A stretch of 64,000 bases of DNA from SZUA-430 sp040381215. GTDB lineage: Bacteria; Pseudomonadota; Alphaproteobacteria; Micropepsales; Micropepsaceae. The first letter of the stretch is position 1, and every line of letters begins with the position of its first letter. Of the stretch, positions 37,993 to 48,073 are shown piece after piece. The notes beneath the pieces are model-generated. The model had not been told where the DNA came from. It did not search any database and worked only from the letters and a program-made list of their open reading frames with translations. The stretch is from assembly GCA_040381215.1 (NCBI GenBank), contig JBEIHO010000001.1, forward strand, positions 75,134 through 139,133, written 5' to 3'. The translations under genes were made by a program, and so were the position numbers.

Positions 37993-38796
37993 TCAGCGCG
38001 CAGTCATGCCGCCGTCCACCACGATTTCGGTTCCGGTCATGAAGGCCGCATCATCCGACGCGAGGAACACGACGGCGTTGGCGATGTCCACCGGCATGCC
38101 AAGCCGGCCAAGCGGATGCAGCGCAACGGCATTCGAACGCACCTCGTTGGCACTGCCCGCCCCGGTCGCCACAAGTTCGTCGATCACCTTCTGGCCCATC
38201 TGTGTTTCGATGATCCCCGGGTGAACAGAGTTGACGCGGATCTTCATCCCAAGCTGCGCGCACTCCAGTGCCGCCCCCTTGGTCATCAGCCTGACGGCAC
38301 CCTTCGAGGCATTGTAGGGCACGGCGAACGCCGCCCCCGTCAGGCCCGCGACCGACGAGATGTTGATGATCGCGCTGCCGCCGGGCCACTGGCCAGCCCG
38401 CTTGGAAAGCGCTGGCAGGGCCGACTTCATGCCAAGGAACACCCCATCGACATTGACGGCCTGCATGTTGCGGAATTCCTCCAGCGTCGTGAGCGCCATT
38501 GGCTTCAAGGCAAAGATCCCGGCATTGTTGACCAGGATGTCGAGCCCGCCGAACCGCGCCTCCGCCTCGCCGACAGCAGCAACCCACGCGGCCTCCTCGC
38601 GAACGTCGTGCCGCAGATAGGAGGCGCGGCCGCCGGCCTGAACGATGGCGCCTGCCGTCTCCTGCCCCTCGGCATCAAGCATGTCGGTGATGAGAACGGC
38701 AGCACCCTCCGCCGCCAGCGCCCGCGCCGCTGCAGCGCCGATCCCCCGCGCAGCCCCCGTCACCAGTGCGACGCGACCCTCGAGTTTCCGTGCCAT
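37993..38796 (-). CDS. SDR-family NAD(P)-dependent oxidoreductase
   Basis: 267 residues, classical short-chain dehydrogenase. The cofactor loop TGAARGIG is at 13-20, NNAGI at 90-94, the catalytic Ser in INISSVAG, and Tyr161/Lys165 in PYNASKGA. The terminal FLASDDAAFMTGTEIVVDGGMTA is typical of glucose-1-dehydrogenase and hydroxysteroid-dehydrogenase-like members. Asp38 after beta-2 (LITDML) favours NAD over NADP. The substrate is unknown. It is monocistronic and divergent from the HD-domain gene. Confidence 0.88.
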   Translation of the reverse strand: MARKLEGRVALVTGAARGIGAAAARALAAEGAAVLITDMLDAEGQETAGAIVQAGGRASYLRHDVREEAAWVAAVGEAEARFGGLDILVNNAGIFALKPMALTTLEEFRNMQAVNVDGVFLGMKSALPALSKRAGQWPGGSAIINISSVAGLTGAAFAVPYNASKGAVRLMTKGAALECAQLGMKIRVNSVHPGIIETQMGQKVIDELVATGAGSANEVRSNAVALHPLGRLGMPVDIANAVVFLASDDAAFMTGTEIVVDGGMTAR

Positions 38797-38936
38797 GCCC
38801 TGCTCCTCCTGTGTGTCGATACCTGTCGCACGAGTGTTAAGGGGTTTGCGGCGTGCGTCAACGATGGGGATTTGACCGAAACCTCAAGTCCGGCCACTGT
38901 GGCAAGCAGACAGGGTACAGGACGAGGAATTGCAGG

Positions 38937-39524
38937 ATGACCGACGCGATCAAGGACCACGCGACCTACACGTCCATGGTTGAGGGCACCGCCGAGGACT
39001 GGGAGGCCATTTCCCGTCACGCCAAGCCCTTCCAGAAGGACCTCGCCAACCGGATCGTCGCCCACCTGAACCTGCTGAAGGGTGACAGTGGCGGCTACCC
39101 CGTCGACCGCCTCGAGCATTCGGTGCAGACGGCAACCCGCGCCTTCCAGGCAGGCAAGGACGAGGAATACGTCGTCTGCGCGCTGCTCCACGACATCGGC
39201 GACACGCTCGGTCCCTCGAACCACGCCGACATAGCAGCGGCCATGGTGAAACCCTACGTCTCGGAGCAGAACCATTGGATCGTCGAGAAACACGCGATCT
39301 TCCAGGGCTACTACTTCTTCCATTTTCTGGGCCTCGACCGGGATATGCGCGAACAGTATCGCGGCCATCCCCACTTCGAGGCGACGGCACAGTTCTGTCA
39401 CCTCTATGACCAGAACTCGTTCGATCCGGCTTTCAAGTCGATGCCGCTCGAGGCCTTCGTGCCGATGATTGGCCGCGTATTCGAACGACCCAAGCGTTCG
39501 ATCTATCTGCGCAATACGGCCTGA
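38937..39524 (+). CDS. HD-domain protein with PhnZ/MIOX-like metal ligands
   Basis: 195 residues from ATG 38937 (CAGGATG context); the longer frame to 38853 lacks family features. The HD motif is LLHDIGD (His85-Asp86). It is preceded by RLEHSVQTA (His61), and followed by SNHADIAAAMV (His96), VEKHAIFQGYYF (His119) and HLYDQNSFD (Asp158). This order and the 24-residue His61-to-His85 spacing match the diiron HD oxygenases PhnZ and, more remotely, myo-inositol oxygenase, rather than phosphohydrolases. The small-molecule substrate is unknown and no phosphonate gene is nearby. It is a single gene. Confidence 0.8.
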   Translation: MTDAIKDHATYTSMVEGTAEDWEAISRHAKPFQKDLANRIVAHLNLLKGDSGGYPVDRLEHSVQTATRAFQAGKDEEYVVCALLHDIGDTLGPSNHADIAAAMVKPYVSEQNHWIVEKHAIFQGYYFFHFLGLDRDMREQYRGHPHFEATAQFCHLYDQNSFDPAFKSMPLEAFVPMIGRVFERPKRSIYLRNTA

Positions 39525-39591
39525 CCCGCGCTCAGGTCACCCGGCCGCAATCGTAAATAATTCGTTAAGACGGGCAGGTCGCAGGCAAGCC

Positions 39592-40566
39592 TTACGGCAC
39601 CAGCACCAGCGACCCTGTGGTCTGCCGGCTCTCCAGCGCGCGATGCGCATCTGCAGCTTGCGCAAGCGGGAAGGCGCGCGGCGGCTGGATCCGGATCTCG
39701 CCGTGGCGCACGAGGTCGAACAATTCCCCTGCCCCCACATCCAGCTCAGCTGCCGAAGTGACGTAGTGCGCAAGCGTGGGCCGCGTGAAGAACAGCGACC
39801 CCTTCTGCGCCAGAAGCCCGCCATCGAATGGCGGCACCGGTCCGCTCGCATTGCCGAAGCTCACGAACATGCCCAGCGGCGCCAGGCTGTCGAGCGTCGC
39901 GTGGAACGTATCCCGCCCGATCGAATCATAGGCAACCGGGACGCCTTTGCCCCCGGTGAGTTCCCGCACCCGATTGGCGACGTTCTCGCGGGAAGGAACA
40001 ATGACGTGGTCGCATCCAAGGTTCTTGGCGATCGCGACCTTGGCCTCGCTGCCGACAGTGCCGATGACATGGGCGCCGAGGCGTTTGGCCCACTGCACCG
40101 CGATCACGCCCACGCCCCCGGCAGCGGCATGGAACAGGATTGTCTGCCCGGCCTTCACCGGATAGGTCCGCCGCAACAGGTAATGCGCAGTGAGACCCTT
40201 GAGCAGGACAGCCGCAGCAATCTCGTACGAGACGCCTGCCGGGATTGCGACCGCACGTTCTGCAGGCACATTCGAGGCCTCAGCATAGGCGCCGATGGGA
40301 CCGCTGGCATAGACCACTCGGTCGCCTGCCTTGAAGCGGGTGACGCCCGGCCCCACGGCCTCCACTTCGCCCGCCGCCTCGAGGCCAAGCCCCGACGGCA
40401 GCGGCAGTTTGTAAAGACCCGTGCGATGGTAGATGTCGATGAAGTTGACACCGATCGCACGATGCCGGACGCGCACCTCGCCCGCTTGCGGCGGCGCCAG
40501 CTCGACCTGCTCCAGACGCAACACATCGGGTCCACCGGTTTGCGCGATGCGAATGGCTGCGGTCAT
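39592..40566 (-). CDS. NADPH:quinone oxidoreductase (QOR-type MDR)
   Basis: 324 residues from ATG 40566; the frame stays open to 40692 inside the next gene. It is a zinc-free medium-chain dehydrogenase: VNFIDIYHRTGLYKLPLPSGLGLEAAGEV at the catalytic side, listed here as FIDIYHRTGLYK and GLGLEAAG, and the cofactor loop AAAGGVGVIAVQWAK (GxGxxA type). QOR enzymes reduce quinones with NADPH. It lies 11 bp downstream of the DUF255 gene, so the two are probably co-transcribed. Confidence 0.9.
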   Translation of the reverse strand: MTAAIRIAQTGGPDVLRLEQVELAPPQAGEVRVRHRAIGVNFIDIYHRTGLYKLPLPSGLGLEAAGEVEAVGPGVTRFKAGDRVVYASGPIGAYAEASNVPAERAVAIPAGVSYEIAAAVLLKGLTAHYLLRRTYPVKAGQTILFHAAAGGVGVIAVQWAKRLGAHVIGTVGSEAKVAIAKNLGCDHVIVPSRENVANRVRELTGGKGVPVAYDSIGRDTFHATLDSLAPLGMFVSFGNASGPVPPFDGGLLAQKGSLFFTRPTLAHYVTSAAELDVGAGELFDLVRHGEIRIQPPRAFPLAQAADAHRALESRQTTGSLVLVP

Positions 40567-40577
40567 GACGGGGCTCC

Positions 40578-42635
40578 TCAGGCCGAAGGTGTTGCTGCTG
40601 CCATACCCTGCCCGGGAACAACGCGCAGCTTGAGCTGCGTCTCGAGCTGGATCGGATCCGTGACGGGCAGAGAACATGTCTGGCCCGAGCACACATAGAC
40701 CGTGACCTTGCCGTCCACCGCACCCTTGCTTGCAGCAGGATGCCCATCCGGCAAATGCTCGCCGGGCGACACATGCATGACGATCCGGTTCATCAGGTTC
40801 GCGCGCCGGAACACGTCACGGAAGGCTGCAGTGACCGGAGAATTGCGGTCGCCGAAAATGACGATCTCGAACGCACGCAGCAACAGGTCGAAGCCATTGA
40901 AGAACGTGGCCGCGGCCGCAGGCTGGCGCCGCGCGTCATCGGCAAACGCCCGCACGATCACGCTGTAGCGCTCGGCGTGCTGCTGGTTGCCGGTGATGCT
41001 GAGAAGCCGGGCATGCACCTGGATCATGATGCTGTTGGCCGAGGGCGTCGCCCCGTCGAGGATGGTGCGGACGCGCACAAGCCCCGCCTCCGCATCATCC
41101 GCGGTCAGCGCATAGCCGCCAATGTCGGCGCGCCAGAAATGCGCATCAAGCGTACCAACCCAGGCCAGGGCCTTCTCGAGATAAGGACGATAGCCCGTCA
41201 TCTCGTAAAGCGTCAGCGCCGCGCGGGACATCTGCGCATAGTCATCGGCAATGGCAGCAGGGCCCGCCTGCCCGTTCCGGCAGCTATGCACAAGCCGGTC
41301 ACCCGACGACATGCTGTTGGCCACGAACCAGAACGCCTTCACGGCTGCAGCCTGCCAGTCGGCGCGGTTGAGCGCTTCCGCTGCATTGGCAAGCGCATGG
41401 ATCATCAGGCCGTTCCAGTCAGCCAGGACCTTGTCGTCCCTTGTCGGCTTGGTCCGCTCGTTGCGCTTGTTGAAGAGCTTCTCGCGCAGCGCGTTCAGCT
41501 TGCCTTCCTGCACGGCAGGCAGGCCAAGCGGTGCACGCAGCCGATGAACGATGTTGCGGCCTTCCCAGTTGCCCTCCGGACGGATGTCATGGGCCTGCTT
41601 GAACAGCGTGGAATCCTTGCCGAGGACCGCATCGATCTCCGCCTCGCTCCAGGTATAGAACGCGCCTTCCTTGCCGTCGGTATCCGCATCAAGTGACGAG
41701 GCAAAGCCGCCACCCTCGACGACCATGTCGCGCAGCACCCAGGAGACGGTCTCCTCGATGCGTGCCCGGTACAGGGCGTTCTTGCTGTAGAGCCAGACGG
41801 TCGTGAGCACATCGACCATCATCGCATTGTCGTAGAGCATCTTCTCGAAATGCGGAACGAACCAGCTCTCGTCGACGGCATAGCGTGCAAAGCCGCCACC
41901 CAGGTGATCATAGATGCCGCCCTGGCACATGTTGGTCAGCGTCATGTCCACGGCTTGCCGGAACTGCGTCAGGCCCGAGTTGGCATAGGCGCGCCACAAC
42001 AGCTCGATCACGGGCACGTTCGGGAATTTCGGTGCCCCGAGAAGGCCGCCGTGGAACACGTCGAACTGCTGGCACAGCCGCTTCATCGCAGCCTCGAGCG
42101 TGCCGGGATCCATCTGCGCACCCGGACGGTTGGTCTCGAACGCCCGCTGAAGCCCTGCCCGGATGGTCTGCGTATTCTTGGCGACCTGCTCGCCATTCTC
42201 GCGATACAGCCGTCCGACTTCCTGCAGCACATCCTTGAACGCCGGCTTGCCGAACTTCGGCTCTGGCGGGAAATACGTGCCGCCCCAATAGGGCTCGCCG
42301 TCAGGCGTCAGGAAGATCGTGAGCGGCCATCCACCCTGTTCGCCCATCATGTTCAGCGCCGTCTGGAACATCGTGTCGAGGTCCGGGCGCTCTTCGCGAT
42401 CGATCTTGATGTTCACGAACTGCGCGTTCATCAGCGCCGCCGTCTCGGCATCTTCGAAGCTCTCCTGCGCCATCACATGGCACCAGTGGCAGGCGGCATA
42501 TCCGATCGAGACAAGGATCGGCTTGCCGGACTGTTTGGCCTCCTGCAGGGCATCCGGGCCCCAGGCCATCCAGTGGACCGGGTTATCCTTGTGCTGAAGC
42601 AGATACGGGCTCGTCGACTGGGCGAGCAGGTTCAT
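40578..42635 (-). CDS. DUF255 thioredoxin-like protein (YyaL/SPATA20 family)
   Basis: 685 residues. The N-terminal ~170 residues are a thioredoxin-like DUF255 domain starting LLAQSTSPYLLQHKDNPVHW with the CHWCHVM motif (Cys49, Cys52). The rest is an alpha/alpha-barrel resembling N-acylglucosamine 2-epimerases and glycosidases, including FHGGLLGAPKFPN, GGIYDHLGGGFARYAVDESW and ADWNGLMIHALANA. The C-terminus has CSGQTCSLPVTDP. Members occur from bacteria to humans, but the biochemical role is unsettled. It precedes the quinone reductase gene. Confidence 0.9.
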   Translation of the reverse strand: MNLLAQSTSPYLLQHKDNPVHWMAWGPDALQEAKQSGKPILVSIGYAACHWCHVMAQESFEDAETAALMNAQFVNIKIDREERPDLDTMFQTALNMMGEQGGWPLTIFLTPDGEPYWGGTYFPPEPKFGKPAFKDVLQEVGRLYRENGEQVAKNTQTIRAGLQRAFETNRPGAQMDPGTLEAAMKRLCQQFDVFHGGLLGAPKFPNVPVIELLWRAYANSGLTQFRQAVDMTLTNMCQGGIYDHLGGGFARYAVDESWFVPHFEKMLYDNAMMVDVLTTVWLYSKNALYRARIEETVSWVLRDMVVEGGGFASSLDADTDGKEGAFYTWSEAEIDAVLGKDSTLFKQAHDIRPEGNWEGRNIVHRLRAPLGLPAVQEGKLNALREKLFNKRNERTKPTRDDKVLADWNGLMIHALANAAEALNRADWQAAAVKAFWFVANSMSSGDRLVHSCRNGQAGPAAIADDYAQMSRAALTLYEMTGYRPYLEKALAWVGTLDAHFWRADIGGYALTADDAEAGLVRVRTILDGATPSANSIMIQVHARLLSITGNQQHAERYSVIVRAFADDARRQPAAAATFFNGFDLLLRAFEIVIFGDRNSPVTAAFRDVFRRANLMNRIVMHVSPGEHLPDGHPAASKGAVDGKVTVYVCSGQTCSLPVTDPIQLETQLKLRVVPGQGMAAATPSA

Positions 42636-42782
42636 GGAATTGCAAAGCTCCCTGAGAGGAAAAACGGAGGGTCAAAAGCTGTGCTGCAACCTGCTGGCGT
42701 TCGCGCTATGCTGCGCTGCAGGCATGCCAGCAGCGCCTTCCGGCGAAGGCCAGCCCAAAGCAGAAAGCCGATTGGACGACCG

Positions 42783-43085
42783 ATGAAAATCACAATTGAA
42801 GTTGATTGTACACCCGCCGAAGCCCGCGCCTTCATGGGCCTGCCGGACGTCGAACCCCTTCAGGCCGAAGTCATGGCCGAGATCCAGCGCCGGGTGATGA
42901 ACGCCCTGTCGCTGACCGACCCCCAGCAGCTCCTGAAGAACTGGGCCCCATGGTCGGCGCAGGGCATGGAAGCTTTCCAGACCTTCGCCAAGGCCGCCAC
43001 GGCCGGCTGGGCCCCGACAGCAGCGCGTGACAGCGCCGCCCGCGAAAAGGACCCTGAAGCCCCCAAGCCCCGGACCAGGGGTTAA
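42783..43085 (+). CDS. DUF6489-type small protein upstream of mnmE
   Basis: 100 residues from ATG 42783; the long in-frame reading from 41850 is antisense to the DUF255 gene. It begins MKITIEVDCTPAEARAFMGLPDVEPLQ, best summarised by the block CTPAEARAFMGLPDVEP, and continues as an amphipathic helix (QQLLKNWAPWSAQGMEAF). It is a small alphaproteobacterial family often seen beside trmE/mnmE, function unknown. The phasin-like helix (AFQTFAKAA) might bind polyhydroxyalkanoate granules, an inference only. mnmE starts 21 bp downstream. Confidence 0.8.
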   Translation: MKITIEVDCTPAEARAFMGLPDVEPLQAEVMAEIQRRVMNALSLTDPQQLLKNWAPWSAQGMEAFQTFAKAATAGWAPTAARDSAAREKDPEAPKPRTRG

Positions 43086-43106
43086 CGCATCCGGCATACG
43101 TCCGAC

Positions 43107-44456
43107 ATGACATCGGCTGACACGATTTTTGCCCTGTCATCGGCGCGCGGAAAGGCGGGTGTCAGCGTCTTCCGCATCTCCGGACCCCGCGCGGCCGAGG
43201 TCCTGGTCAACCTGACGGGCCGACAATTGCCGCCGCCCAGACAAGCATCCCTGCGCACCCTGAAGGACCAGGCGGGCGATGTCATCGACCAGGCGCTTGT
43301 TCTCTGGTTCAAGGGGCCATCCAGTTTCACCGGCGAGGACACGCTCGAACTCCACGTGCACGGCAGCCGCGCCGTGCTCGATGCGCTGGCCGAGACCCTC
43401 ACGAACATCCGCGGGCTGCGGCCTGCAGACCCCGGCGAATTCACCCGCCGGGCCTTCGGGAACGCAAGGCTCGACCTGACCCAGGCCGAGGGCTTGTCGG
43501 ACCTCATTGCCGCCGAGACCACCGAGCAGCGCCGTCTGGCCCTGCGCCAGATGCAGGGCGGCCTGCGCGAGCAAGTCGATGCCTGGCGCCGGACCCTCAT
43601 CCGCGCAGGCGCCCACCTCGAAGCCTGCATCGATTTCCCCGAAGAGGAAATCCCCGAGGGCCTGGTCGGCGGCGTCGCCACCACCGTTGCTGCGCTCAGG
43701 GCAGACCTCGCGCATCATCTCGCCGACGCCCGCCGCGGTGAAATCATTCGCGACGGTTTCACCGTCGTCATCCTCGGGGCGCCCAACGTCGGCAAGTCCT
43801 CGCTGCTCAATGCACTGGCCCGTCGCGACGTGGCGATCGTCTCCGCGATCCCCGGCACGACACGCGACACCGTCGAGGTCCAGCTCGACCTTGCAGGCTA
43901 TGCGGTAACGTTGATCGACACCGCGGGGCTCAGGGAAACAACCGACGAAATCGAGATCGAAGGCATGCGCCGTTCCCGCGCCCGCGCAGCCGACGCAGAC
44001 CTCCGCCTGCTGGTCACTTCCTGTCTCGGGGACGGTGTGGATTCACGTGTGACAGCCTCGATCCCGGCACACGATGCCCTCATCCTCAACAAGTGCGACT
44101 TGCAGCCCCGACGCACACAATCAACGCCTCCCGGAGATGTCCCCGTTATCCATGTCTCCGCACGAACCGGCGAAGGTCTCGATGGGCTCGTTGCATGGCT
44201 CTCGGCCGAAGTTGTTTCACGTGCCGGCACATCCGAGGCCATGCCCCTGACGCGCGCGCGTCATCGCCACGCACTCCAGGCCGTCATTCACCATCTCGAT
44301 CGTTTCCTCGCGAACACCACGGGCGCCGCGGCCCACCTCGATATCCTCGCAGAGGATCTCAGGATGGCCGGACGCGAGCTCGGCAGGATCACGGGCCGCA
44401 TCGACGTCGAGGATCATCTCGACGTCATCTTCCGCGAGTTCTGCATCGGCAAGTGA
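43107..44456 (+). CDS. mnmE: tRNA-U34 modification GTPase MnmE (TrmE)
   Basis: 449 residues. The N-terminal folate-binding domain begins TIFALSSARGKAGVSVFRISG; a helical domain contains the inserted G domain with G1 GAPNVGKSS, G2/Switch I PGTTRDTVE, G3 DTAGL and G4 NKCD. It ends in the invariant CIGK. With MnmG it installs 5-carboxymethylaminomethyl at the wobble uridine. Parts of the coding sequence carry parS-like CACGTG sites (44038-44054, 44213-44228). mnmG follows after a 212-bp gap with repeats. Confidence 0.97.
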   Translation: MTSADTIFALSSARGKAGVSVFRISGPRAAEVLVNLTGRQLPPPRQASLRTLKDQAGDVIDQALVLWFKGPSSFTGEDTLELHVHGSRAVLDALAETLTNIRGLRPADPGEFTRRAFGNARLDLTQAEGLSDLIAAETTEQRRLALRQMQGGLREQVDAWRRTLIRAGAHLEACIDFPEEEIPEGLVGGVATTVAALRADLAHHLADARRGEIIRDGFTVVILGAPNVGKSSLLNALARRDVAIVSAIPGTTRDTVEVQLDLAGYAVTLIDTAGLRETTDEIEIEGMRRSRARAADADLRLLVTSCLGDGVDSRVTASIPAHDALILNKCDLQPRRTQSTPPGDVPVIHVSARTGEGLDGLVAWLSAEVVSRAGTSEAMPLTRARHRHALQAVIHHLDRFLANTTGAAAHLDILAEDLRMAGRELGRITGRIDVEDHLDVIFREFCIGK

Positions 44457-44495
44457 CGCAGCCCCTCAGCGCCGCTCAAGCGCGTTTCCAGCAAG

Positions 44496-44546
44496 CCTGA
44501 CTCACATGAAACGGACACTGATCGTCCGCACACGGATTTTGGATTC
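44496..44546 (+). repeat. Direct repeat copy 1 between mnmE and mnmG
   Basis: The first 19 bases (44496-44514, CCTGACTCACATGAAACGG) are identical to those of copy 2, 98 bp downstream; a second identical block, TCCGCACAC, follows at the same offset. The core TCACATGAAAC resembles half of a parS site (TTTCACGTGAAAC). Copy 1 runs into a CACGTG-containing site at 44541-44556. Confidence 0.7.
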
Positions 44547-44556
44547 ACGTGTGACA
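44541..44556. promoter_or_regulatory. parS-like site in the mnmE-mnmG gap
   Basis: GGATTCACGTGTGACA matches 12 of 16 positions of the canonical parS TGTTTCACGTGAAACA, including the central TTCACGTG. An identical 17-bp word (TGGATTCACGTGTGACA) occurs within mnmE at 44038-44054. parA and parB lie 2.6-3.5 kb downstream. ParB binding is inferred. Confidence 0.45.
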
Positions 44557-44593
44557 CGTGGCTTTCAGCAAGCACATCCAGCCGGAATAAGAT

Positions 44594-44644
44594 CCTGACT
44601 CACATGAAACGGCGCACCATTCTCCGCACACAGAGTTTTGACTC
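44594..44644 (+). repeat. Direct repeat copy 2 between mnmE and mnmG
   Basis: The second copy of the ~51-bp repeat; identical for 19 bases (44594-44612), then about 60-70 % similar, with TCCGCACAC and TTTTG conserved at matching offsets. It ends 25 bp before the mnmG start. The duplication may be regulatory for mnmG or part of the partition site. Confidence 0.7.
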
Positions 44645-44668
44645 CCGGCACACCCATGCGCTATCCGC

Positions 44669-46540
<1,872 letters not shown>

Positions 46541-46547
46541 GCTCGAA

Positions 46548-47204
46548 GTGACCCCAGCCCCGGAATACACGGAACTTGACTTCGCCAGGGAGCTGGGGGT
46601 CGCACGTGAAACTGTGAGTCGCTTATCCACATATGTGGATTTGCTGTTGAAAAGGAACCAGCAACTAAATTTGGTAGCCGCGTCAACTTTATCACAGGTG
46701 TGGCAGCGGCACATCCTCGACTCAGCCCAACTCCTGCCCGAGATCCCGGCCCATGCCCGCACCTTGGTAGACCTCGGAAGCGGCGCCGGCTTCCCCGGCA
46801 TGGTCCTCGCAATCATGCTCGCGGACCGCCCCGGCCTGAAGGTTCACCTGATCGAGTCCATCGGCAAAAAGTGTCGGTTTTTGGAGGAAGTTGCCGCAGC
46901 GACAGGTGCGCCGGTCGAGGTCCACTGCACCCGCGCCGAGGCCCTGCCCGAACTCAAGGCCGACGTCGTCACAGCCCGTGCCCTGGCCCCCCTCGACCGC
47001 CTGCTCGCGCTGGCCTTCCCGTTCTTTCGAGACGGGACAATCGGATTGTTCCTGAAGGGAAAATCGCTTCCCGACGAATTGACCCTCGCAGCCAAATCTT
47101 GGAAACTTGATTCCACCCCCATTCCGAGCCGGTCTGACCCCTCGGGATCCGTATTGCGAGTGACAGGATTAACCACGTGGCGGAAGCCCAGGAAACCCTC
47201 TTGA
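46548..47204 (+). CDS. rsmG: 16S rRNA (guanine-N7)-methyltransferase RsmG (GidB)
   Basis: 218 residues from GTG 46548; an ATG at 46509 would overlap mnmG by 32 bp. The SAM loop VDLGSGAGFPGMVLAIM lies at 74-90, preceded by LLLKRNQQLNLVA and HILDSAQLL, all RsmG signatures. It methylates G527 of 16S rRNA; loss gives low-level streptomycin resistance in other bacteria. The 5' part of the gene contains a perfect DnaA box and a parS-like site. The 3' end overlaps parA by 28 bp. Confidence 0.94.
   Translation: MTPAPEYTELDFARELGVARETVSRLSTYVDLLLKRNQQLNLVAASTLSQVWQRHILDSAQLLPEIPAHARTLVDLGSGAGFPGMVLAIMLADRPGLKVHLIESIGKKCRFLEEVAAATGAPVEVHCTRAEALPELKADVVTARALAPLDRLLALAFPFFRDGTIGLFLKGKSLPDELTLAAKSWKLDSTPIPSRSDPSGSVLRVTGLTTWRKPRKPS
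46623..46631 (+). promoter_or_regulatory. Perfect DnaA box inside rsmG
   Basis: TTATCCACA is an exact match to the consensus, the only perfect one I found in the window. It overlaps a 16-bp perfect palindrome ATCCACATATGTGGAT (46625-46640), so the opposite strand has a near box (AAATCCACA). The surroundings (46623-46680) are unusually AT-rich for this chromosome. Confidence 0.55.
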
Positions 47205-48073
47205 GCCCGAGACAGGCGCGCACCGAAAGGGCGCGCGTGATCGTGATCGCGAATCAGAAGGGCGGCGTAGGCAAGACCACGACAGCCATCAACCTGGGAA
47301 CGGCGCTGGCGGCAGTCGGCAAAGCCATCCTGGTGATCGACGTCGACCCCCAGGGCAACGCATCGACGGGCTTGGGCATTTCCCGCCACCAGCGCTCCAA
47401 GTCGGTCTACGACGTCCTGATAGGCGAGGCGACGCTCGACGAAGCCATCGTGCCCTCGGCCATCCCGGGCCTGCATGTCGTGCCGGCGACGTCCGAACTG
47501 GCAGGCGCCGAGATGGAGCTCGTCGGCGTTCCCCGCAGGTCGTTTCGACTCCGGGACGCACTGGAAAATTACGCCCGCAGACTAGCCCCGCCCGCCGAAC
47601 CTTCCGCCGGAACGGAAGTCTCGCGCGAGGTCGCGACCCTCACCAGCTATGACTACATCCTGGTCGATTGCCCGCCATCGCTGAACCTGCTGACCATCAA
47701 CGCCATGACGGCGGCGCACGGTCTGCTGGTTCCCCTGCAATGCGAGTTCTTCGCCCTCGAAGGCCTGTCCCAGCTCCTGCGGACAATCGAGCTCGTGCGC
47801 GGCAGTCTGAACCCGACACTCGAGATCCAGGGTGTCGTCCTCACCATGTACGACAAGCGCAACAACCTGTCCGAACAGGTCGCCGTCGACGTTCGCCAGC
47901 ACCTCGGCGAAAAGGTCTACCAGACGATCATCCCGCGCAATGTGCGCATCTCGGAAGCCCCAAGCCACGGGCTCCCGGCGCTGCTCTACGACCTCAAGAG
48001 CGCAGGCAGCCAAGCCTACATCAAACTGGCAGGCGAACTCATTCAACGCGAAAAGTCTCGTAAGGCAGCATGA
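47177..48073 (+). CDS. parA: Chromosome partitioning ATPase ParA (Soj)
   Basis: 298 residues from GTG 47177, overlapping rsmG. Deviant Walker A KGGVGKTTT lies at 28-36 within RVIVIANQKGGVGKTT, followed by VIDVDPQGNAST and, later, YDYILVDCPPSLNLLT (Walker B). ParA forms ATP-dependent gradients on the nucleoid that pull ParB-parS complexes to the opposite pole. It is coupled to parB by an ATGA overlap. Confidence 0.97.
   Translation: MAEAQETLLSPRQARTERARVIVIANQKGGVGKTTTAINLGTALAAVGKAILVIDVDPQGNASTGLGISRHQRSKSVYDVLIGEATLDEAIVPSAIPGLHVVPATSELAGAEMELVGVPRRSFRLRDALENYARRLAPPAEPSAGTEVSREVATLTSYDYILVDCPPSLNLLTINAMTAAHGLLVPLQCEFFALEGLSQLLRTIELVRGSLNPTLEIQGVVLTMYDKRNNLSEQVAVDVRQHLGEKVYQTIIPRNVRISEAPSHGLPALLYDLKSAGSQAYIKLAGELIQREKSRKAA

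Noticed and set aside
39469..40698. 409-residue plus-strand ORF
   Set aside because: It is antisense to the quinone reductase, with a low-complexity Arg/His-rich translation and no family pattern.
41850..42782. Long upstream extension of the DUF6489 frame
   Set aside because: It is antisense to the DUF255 gene; the conserved small protein begins at ATG 42783.
46548..46700. Chromosomal origin at rsmG because of the perfect DnaA box
   Set aside because: It is inside a conserved coding region and there is no intergenic AT-rich block. The ppsR-hemE gap has the established alphaproteobacterial origin context, so the box is reported only as a secondary site.
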